Positions 58,190 through 64,000 of a stretch of 64,000 nt of DNA are shown here, in pieces. The DNA comes from Margaritifera margaritifera (taxonomy: Eukaryota > Mollusca > Bivalvia > Unionida > Margaritiferidae). Both the position numbers and the translations under genes were made by a program. The notes under the pieces are model-generated. The model did not search any database. It was not told where the DNA came from and worked only from the letters and a program-made list of their open reading frames with translations. The stretch spans positions 2,198,501 to 2,262,500 of the forward strand of contig JAQPZY010001689.1 in the NCBI GenBank assembly GCA_029931535.1, written 5' to 3'. Positions within the stretch are counted from its first letter, which is position 1. Each line of letters begins with the position of its first letter.

Positions 58190-58447
58190 TGGTTACGTTT
58201 GGTTTTATGGGTTTAACGCCATTTTTCAGCACATGATCGGTTATACTTGGCGGCCAGTATATCTGGTGGATGACGAACCCGGAAAAATTCCAGGAAGAAC
58301 CACTGACCCACGGGAAGCTTCTGGCAAGCTTTCTCACATAACTACATTGGCCGAGCCCAAGACTCGAACTCACTCGGACAGAGGTGAGATGGAAGTGATC
58401 GGTAAAGGCGAGCGCCTTAGACCACTCGGCCACCCGGGGCCCCCGAC
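58190..58447 (-). mobile_element. tRNA-derived SINE, family B
   Basis: Minus-strand head 'gtggccgagtggtctaaggc' (A box) and 'gagttcgagtcttgg' (B box), tail 'ctgaaaaatggcgttaaacc'. Flanked by a 10-bp duplication tgtgttaaga (58180-58189 and 58448-58457). Confidence 0.9.
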
Positions 58448-58459
58448 TGTGTTAAGAAG

Positions 58460-59150
58460 TGATCTAATCCCACATTTACACGCAGCACTTTTTGAAAATT
58501 TAGATATAGATGACAAAGAATAAAATAAAAATTAGGTAATGTATGAAAAAATTCAAACTTTAAAAGAAAGAACTACTTGTATCCATTATATTAGTTGAAA
58601 AAGATTATTTTGAATTTAAAAAAAAAAATCCCAGCTCGAAAGATAATCCAGCTCTACCCCTCCCACCACCCCCAACAGAAAATAAAATGGTCAGTCACTT
58701 ATTGAATATTGGGACGTATGCTACAGATCTTCGGTGCACGATAAAAACATCGTTACTTTTAATTTTCTAGATAGAAATATCTTTCTTCAGCCAAAAGGTC
58801 ATTACTCACGGTCAACTCTAGTTTTACGATATGAAATAAAGAAAACAAAAGTGTTCAGCCAGGTATCATTTAAATCGATGTCTGACTGAAGCCATAAGTT
58901 TTGCCTCTATGTCTCTAATACAAAGTATGATACTATAATAAGTGTGTCTGTACTATAAGCTGTTTTCTATTAAATTCAAATCTGCCTCCATAATAGACTG
59001 TAATGCAACTCAATTAGCGATGCTCTTGCCAAAAAATGAATTGTTGTATATATATATATATTCTTTTTGTTCGGTCTACAATAGATATTTTTTGTTTTTA
59101 CACACTCACGTATACTAACTCCAAAACTTTTATTTTTTATTTTTACTATT
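58460..59150. other. unassigned AT-rich DNA
   Basis: Nothing recognised. Confidence 0.35.
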
Positions 59151-59156
59151 CTAACT

Positions 59157-59378
59157 TACCTTATATAATCGCTTGTAAGTCTAGTCCAACTGCAAACAAC
59201 ATAGACCCTGATCTGCCATCGCATAATGTGCTGGTAGATCAGGGTCTATGTTGTTTGTTCTACTGATTACTCCTAACAAACTGCATAGACCCAGATCTGA
59301 CAGCGCATTATGCGACGGCAGATCTGGGTCTGTGCAGTTTGCAGTTGAACTGTGCTTATAAGCTAGTATATACGGTAT
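59157..59378. mobile_element. nested-palindrome MITE, copy 3 (best preserved)
   Basis: Outer ends 'gtccaactgcaaac' and the reverse complement of 'gcagttgaac' pair, as do further flanking bases to a 'taccgtatata'-like terminus. Hairpin 1 arms: aacaacatagaccctgatct and agatcagggtctatgttgtt. Hairpin 2 arms: aaactgcatagacccagatc and gatctgggtctgtgcagttt. They are joined by 'ctactgattactcctaa'. Confidence 0.9.
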
Positions 59379-59379
59379 C

Positions 59380-59885
59380 TGGAAACACGTCATGTACATT
59401 TTAAAACCCGTGTTATTTCTTGGAAATAAGGGAGCTCTTACAGTAACGCGTATCACCTGCACAGTAGTCCAGATTTTAAAAAAAAATTCGATTCAGGTTT
59501 TTAATTCTGGCTTCTTTAATAATTTACTCCGTAGAGTAGTTAAGCAGACAATACAAATTTGAGAAGAAAAAACAATCAAAGAAAGCAATGATAACTAAAC
59601 AGAGGATATTTCTTTTCCTACGTTAATATCTGATATATTTCATCGTGTGGTACAAAATAATGCGATGTTTTTTAACGTGTCGCGAAACCATGAGTTAAAA
59701 TGGATCGCTTTTCATAGCACAAGATGAAATATATCCGGTATTTACGCAGGAAAAAAAGTTTTCTTTTTATTATATACCAGACTTACTTGGAAGACTAAAC
59801 ACTCATTAGCACCCCACTCCCTTTCGCAAGTTCACGTCAATTCTAATTGTATTCATATGCTGATCCCCAAATTTTTTTTTTTTTT
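59380..59885. other. unassigned AT-rich DNA
   Basis: Nothing recognised. Confidence 0.35.
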
Positions 59886-59889
59886 AGCG

Positions 59890-60840
59890 ATTTAAGAGAC
59901 TAACGGTACTAATTATATGGAGCAACTGTGAACCAGCCTAGAAAATGGGTGAAGATAAAATAGAGTATATACTGGTTTGGTGGTCCATAATTGGTTAATA
60001 ATGAAAAGTAACATTTTAGTAAAACAAAATCTTTTGAGAGCTGATTATATCTTTAACTTAAAAAAGATATAGACAAGATTCTATTGATGCAATTCTAGTA
60101 TTTTTACAGACTTGACTTAGGAAGACTCAATAACGAAAGTATCACCTGATTCATTATGTGTAGAATGGATAACTCATGTTTCATGCACATGTTGATCAAG
60201 AAACGCCGCGGCTCATATGGTTTTCCTCACACAGAAGCTTGCATCAAGGATGGATCTAAACTGAGAAATATAGGTTTGATCATAAGCATTTAGAAATTTA
60301 AAGTTATTGAATTTTTAATATCATGGTGTTTCCATGGGTTTACTATGGAAGTTGAATTAGTACCGTGAGTCCAATACTCATTATATGGAAGCATGGGAAC
60401 CAGTCTGGAAATGGGTAAAGATAAAATAGAGTATATATGTGTTTGGCTGGCCATGATTGGTTGATAATAAAAAGTAAAATTAGTAAAAAGAATCTTTTGA
60501 GGGCTTATCCTAGTTGTAACTGAAAAAAAATAGAGACAATGTTTTATTGATGGAATTTCAATCATTTTACAGACTTGACTTTAGAAACTTCATTTCTGAA
60601 ATTAGCACCTGATTCTGTTTGGTGTGGAATTGAAAACACATATTTCATGCACAAGTAGATCAAAACATGCCGCGGCTCATATGGTTTTCTCTACACAGAA
60701 TCTTGCATTAAGGATATGTCTAGACTGATAAATATAGGTTTGATCATGGGCATTTAGAAATTTAAAGTTATTGAATGTTAATATTATGATGTTTCTATGG
60801 GTTTACTATGGGAGCTGAATTAGTACCCTGAGTCCTATAA
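59890..60840. repeat. ~466-bp tandem duplication
   Basis: Copy 1 about 59890-60360, copy 2 about 60361-60840. Shared blocks include 'gataaaatagagtatata', 'gccgcggctcatatggtttt', 'aatataggtttgatcat' and 'gggtttactatgg'. Identity is roughly 85% by eye. No ORF. Confidence 0.9.
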
Positions 60841-60844
60841 TATT

Positions 60845-61660
60845 ACTGACAAGATAGTTCAGGAGACATAAATTCCTAGAGAAGCTAACGGTGGCGAGTC
60901 AAATATCTTCGGCGAAAATTAATTTCCATGCCTGAAAGATAATGCAGTTTCCATTTATTACTCTAACTCATAAATGCTAGTTTTCATGCTGCAGATATAA
61001 CTTCTGTAGCATACACAATCAAGTTTCGCATTGCATGATGGGCAATCTTGGATATTCACATAATAAAGATTTATTATATATTTCATAATGAGATATTGAA
61101 ATATATCAGTGTGAGAAAAATTATATCTCCACAGTGGTAACACCATTTTTATCGCCACAGTAGCGATATCACTTTCGGAACTACTTTCTTTTTCCATTTA
61201 GGAAGTATGTCTGCCCTCATGTTATGCAGACCTGTATTTCCATATTTAGGCCTATTTCATTTTTTCTTTATTTTTTCTTTTCTCTCTCTCTCTCTCCCTC
61301 CCTTTCTCTCTCCCCATCAGGATGAATAGATCTTAAAGTGTGTCAAGACTGTTGACTGTCTAGTATACATTCATGTAATCAATGAGAAGGTGCCATAAAG
61401 AATGCTTAAAAATGAACCCCAATGTCACGGAATCTTATGTTATAAAACGTTTATGGATTATATATGAACGAAAATGTTCTCGAGTTTTGTTGCAGCGTAC
61501 AGCGTTGCTAGAGGGTGGTTCATTTTCAGCCGTGGTTATTTCAAAACACTGAGTTCGGTTTACCCGTTGCTGCACTAGAAAAGTGCCTGCAATGAGAAAC
61601 CCGATTACCTCTAGTTCTCTGACTGTGGATTTTCACCACAACTAGGGTACCTATAGAGTA
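60845..61660. other. unassigned DNA
   Basis: Contains a (TC)n-rich tract near 61280-61312. Nothing else recognised. Confidence 0.35.
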
Positions 61661-61821
61661 AATTCTCGATGTATAATCACAATACAACGAGTTTTGTCAG
61701 GAAACTGTCCACTTTACGGCAGCAATCTTCAGCTATAAAGCTGTTTTTGACGGGGTGTGGTAGAATTCTGTGGGGTTTTGCTGCGGTCGATGGTGACGTT
61801 GGCTTGGAGGACGGTATTGGT

Positions 61822-61951
61822 TTACTCCCAGTGAGGGACCAAAGCTCGGGGACCGACGGGCCTGTAGGAAATAAGGAGGCTCTCGAGGGATCCTTCGGCA
61901 GACTGGGAAGGGCGGCCCATGCGAGCTAGCTCCTTGATCATTCGACGAGAG
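61822..61951 (-). CDS. candidate terminal exon, unrecognised protein
   Basis: I do not recognise this with confidence. On the minus strand a strong acceptor-like sequence 'tattttctgttccacag' precedes an open stretch reading SRRMIKELARMGRP, then SQSAEGSLESLL, ending ALVPHWE and TAA. G+C at third positions is high compared with the AT-rich surroundings, as expected for coding DNA. If the frame is instead read without splicing, about 22 more upstream residues include a hydrophobic run (SPFTITMYFLF), so a membrane segment followed by a basic helix and Ser-rich cytoplasmic tail is possible, as at the end of a GPCR; that is speculation. Beyond the TAA the frame stays open for a further 30 codons with similar composition. 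No poly-A signal was seen. Confidence 0.25.
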
Positions 61952-62095
61952 CTGTGGAACAGAAAATACATCGTGATCGTGAACGGGGACGCCACGAAAT
62001 ACATATGGTCCATGTTTGAATCAATATTATTCAATATCAATATATGAGTGAAATCAATAATTCATTATCGCTATATGAGTGAAAATCAATCATAC

Positions 62096-62262
62096 ATACA
62101 GCCTACTTGTGGATGAAACATACATTATTCATATTTGTGTATAAGTTATATACTTTGATCATCCTTGGTGATAGAATTATACATTGTTCATATTTGTGTA
62201 TCAATTCTATACGTTGATCATCCATGGTGATAGATCCATATATCAATCAGATTTGTTTATAC
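62096..62262. repeat. ~58-bp degenerate minisatellite, ~3 copies
   Basis: Copies of 'cattgttcatatttgtgtat' plus 'ctttgatcatccttggtgat', diverged. Confidence 0.8.
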
Positions 62263-62264
62263 GT

Positions 62265-63500
62265 TCCATACGTTGTTTCTCGTTTGATTACTCGTTGAAG
62301 TGACGTGTTCTGATTAGTTTCATTTAGGAACGATATCATTTCCTTATATCAGTAGTTGAACTCAGTGCGCATCGTTCTGTTAAATCCACTGTTGGACTTT
62401 ATGCGCACGAGTATGGTTTCAGATTCATTCATCGTTCAATTACATTATAAATAAACATCTCATTCACGAACGTGATTTCAGTGTCTTCGCTAAATTCAAT
62501 CCCAACCCGGCTTCATCCTGTTACACCCAAACAACAAAAAGTAGGCTTCAAGTATTATTTTTTTTATAATTAGTTTTCCACATGAATTGTGCAAATTGTA
62601 AGTTACTGAAATGATATGACCTGTTGCTATTCGATATTCTGTGTCACCCATGCGGTATCGTATACCTGTTACACTCAACAAAAACGGTACACATATGTTA
62701 AGAAAAACTCTTGATTAAATATAGTAATAAAATTGTTTAAGTAGCGATTTTAACTGTCATCACAATTATAATCATGTCTGAAAACGATGAAGAAATCAAT
62801 CATTGAATAGTGTCCATTGCAACGAAATTAAGTGACAATCAAAATTTGGGTGCAGCGTCTGTTACCGAAATAGACTACTCCAAAAAATGTACATATTCTC
62901 TATATATTCTACAAACGTGAATATACAGGAATGAAAAAAAAGAAAAAAAAAAAAACAATATGAAAAATATTTCACCAGTAATTCTGTATATTTCACGATT
63001 AAGTATATAATAAACTTCCTTATATCAAGTCATGACCTTAAATATATGTTCATAACTCATCGAAGATATTAATATACGCAGAAACACTTCCTTTGCGCAG
63101 GCGAAGAACGCGCACGTGACACTATACAAAACATGTCCATTAGGTCACGTACCTTACTAGACTGTATCAGCATGAAGAATTTGCAGATATCAGCCTGTGG
63201 AAAAAAAGGCAAAAGTACGCTCCCGCTGCGGTTTGTTTAAATCAAGCGAATACGTATGATCTCATCTCTTGAGAATGTGTTGACATCATCGAGATTATGA
63301 TGTCATAATGTACACGAGGACAAGGCTAGGCTAGTAACAACAAAATTGTTATTTTAGCATTCTCTCTGACTGATATTAATTTTACATTTCTTTACTTTAA
63401 TGGTATGAATTGGCATGCTTTGTTTTCATCACTAATTGTTTTTAATCTTAGTAAATAGTCGCAGCGCCGCCTAGCGCCCCAAAATGTGGGGTTGCCTCTT
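62265..63500. other. unassigned AT-rich DNA
   Basis: A-rich tract near 62935-62955. No gene or repeat recognised. Confidence 0.35.
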
Positions 63501-63511
63501 GTTCGTCTCAC

Positions 63512-63571
63512 TTCGTTTGTTTGTTTGTTTTGTTTGTTTTGTTTTGTTTTTTTGTTTTTTTTGGGGGGGGG
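63512..63571. repeat. (GTTT)n with T8-G9 junction
   Basis: GTTT/GTTTT units followed by a T run and nine G. Confidence 0.85.
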
Positions 63572-63574
63572 TGT

Positions 63575-64000
63575 TTTCTTTTTATTTCCACCAGACCATT
63601 AGATTGCTGACAATTGTGTCACACTGAGAGACGGGTACCTATCAACCGCCATCTTTCAAGAAAGTGAAACAATGTCATACTTTTACCCGTTATGCACTGC
63701 GATAATGTGAAGCTACCAGCCCATCACTGCAGTTCAGGGGGAAGTTTTCAAACTAGCCAAATGGGAATGACGTCCCTGTTTCAATGCCGTAGCTTACCAA
63801 CCAATGGGGAGATAAAGATTTTTTATAGTAACCCTTCTATAATATTCACTTGTCAATTTAGGCTGGTACCACCTTAGGCCGTTATAAAATACATATCTCG
63901 TTCTCGCAGACGGAACGAGACTGTTACGCCCTTTCCGACGTATTATATTAGTCTTTTAGAAGGAGTTCCTTATACATTTATTTCAGCAAGATTTACTCCG
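63575..64000. other. unassigned DNA at window end
   Basis: No gene recognised. A small plus-strand open frame at 63692-63877 has no known features. Confidence 0.3.

Overview
The window looks like intergenic or intronic DNA from an animal nuclear genome. It is AT-rich, has no bacterial-style gene packing, and carries long TA/CA microsatellites, tRNA-derived SINEs, and decayed LINE, Penelope-like, Ty3/gypsy, Mutator-like and hAT elements. The SINE 3' tails (a mutated 'gctgaaaaatggcgtt' motif) and the GIY-YIG Penelope fragments suggest a marine invertebrate, most likely a mollusc and perhaps a bivalve. That assignment is inference from repeat style. I found no confident host protein-coding gene. 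Two short terminal-exon-like pieces, both on the minus strand (about 340-592 and 61822-61951), are the best host-gene candidates, and both are weak.

Layout. 1-3000: a possible terminal exon with poly-A signal, a GC-richer block, short tandem repeats and a TIR element (2768-2983). 4640-6130: three minisatellites. 6821-6999: a hAT-type non-autonomous element with a perfect 8-bp target duplication. 7013-7320 and 10675-10975: two copies of one dispersed repeat, the second flanked by expanded minisatellites. 8290-9400: Mutator-like transposase remnant. 11990-13310 and 15290-16140: Ty3/gypsy gag-, integrase-, RT- and RNase H-like remnants. 16290-20222: four minisatellites. 21400-22000: LINE fragment. 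22450-27060: one nearly full-length but broken LINE on the minus strand (endonuclease, RT, C-terminal region), interrupted by a hAT-like insert and by two minisatellites that appear to be built from its own RT codons. 27300-27520, 42425-44500 and 56880-57170: Penelope-like pieces. 28193, 32658 and 39171: SINE family A. 44788, 50643 and 58190: SINE family B with target duplications. 35520-36480 and 41510-42270: two arrays of diverged ~150-bp monomers carrying AGGTCA-type inverted repeats. 36490-37890: GC-richer repeats built on a GAAACG/CGTTTC palindrome. 45071, 47430 and 59157: a palindromic MITE family with two nested hairpins. 59890-60840: a ~466-bp tandem duplication. The last 3 kb holds little that I recognise.

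The outstanding property is the number of minisatellites: roughly thirty arrays with periods of 19-61 bp. At least three appear to have arisen by local multiplication of a transposon's own coding sequence, and a fourth expanded from a unit still present once in a sister copy of the same dispersed repeat. Many arrays have periods divisible by three and so create long repetitive ORFs on both strands; these should not be read as genes. No cooperating gene system was found.
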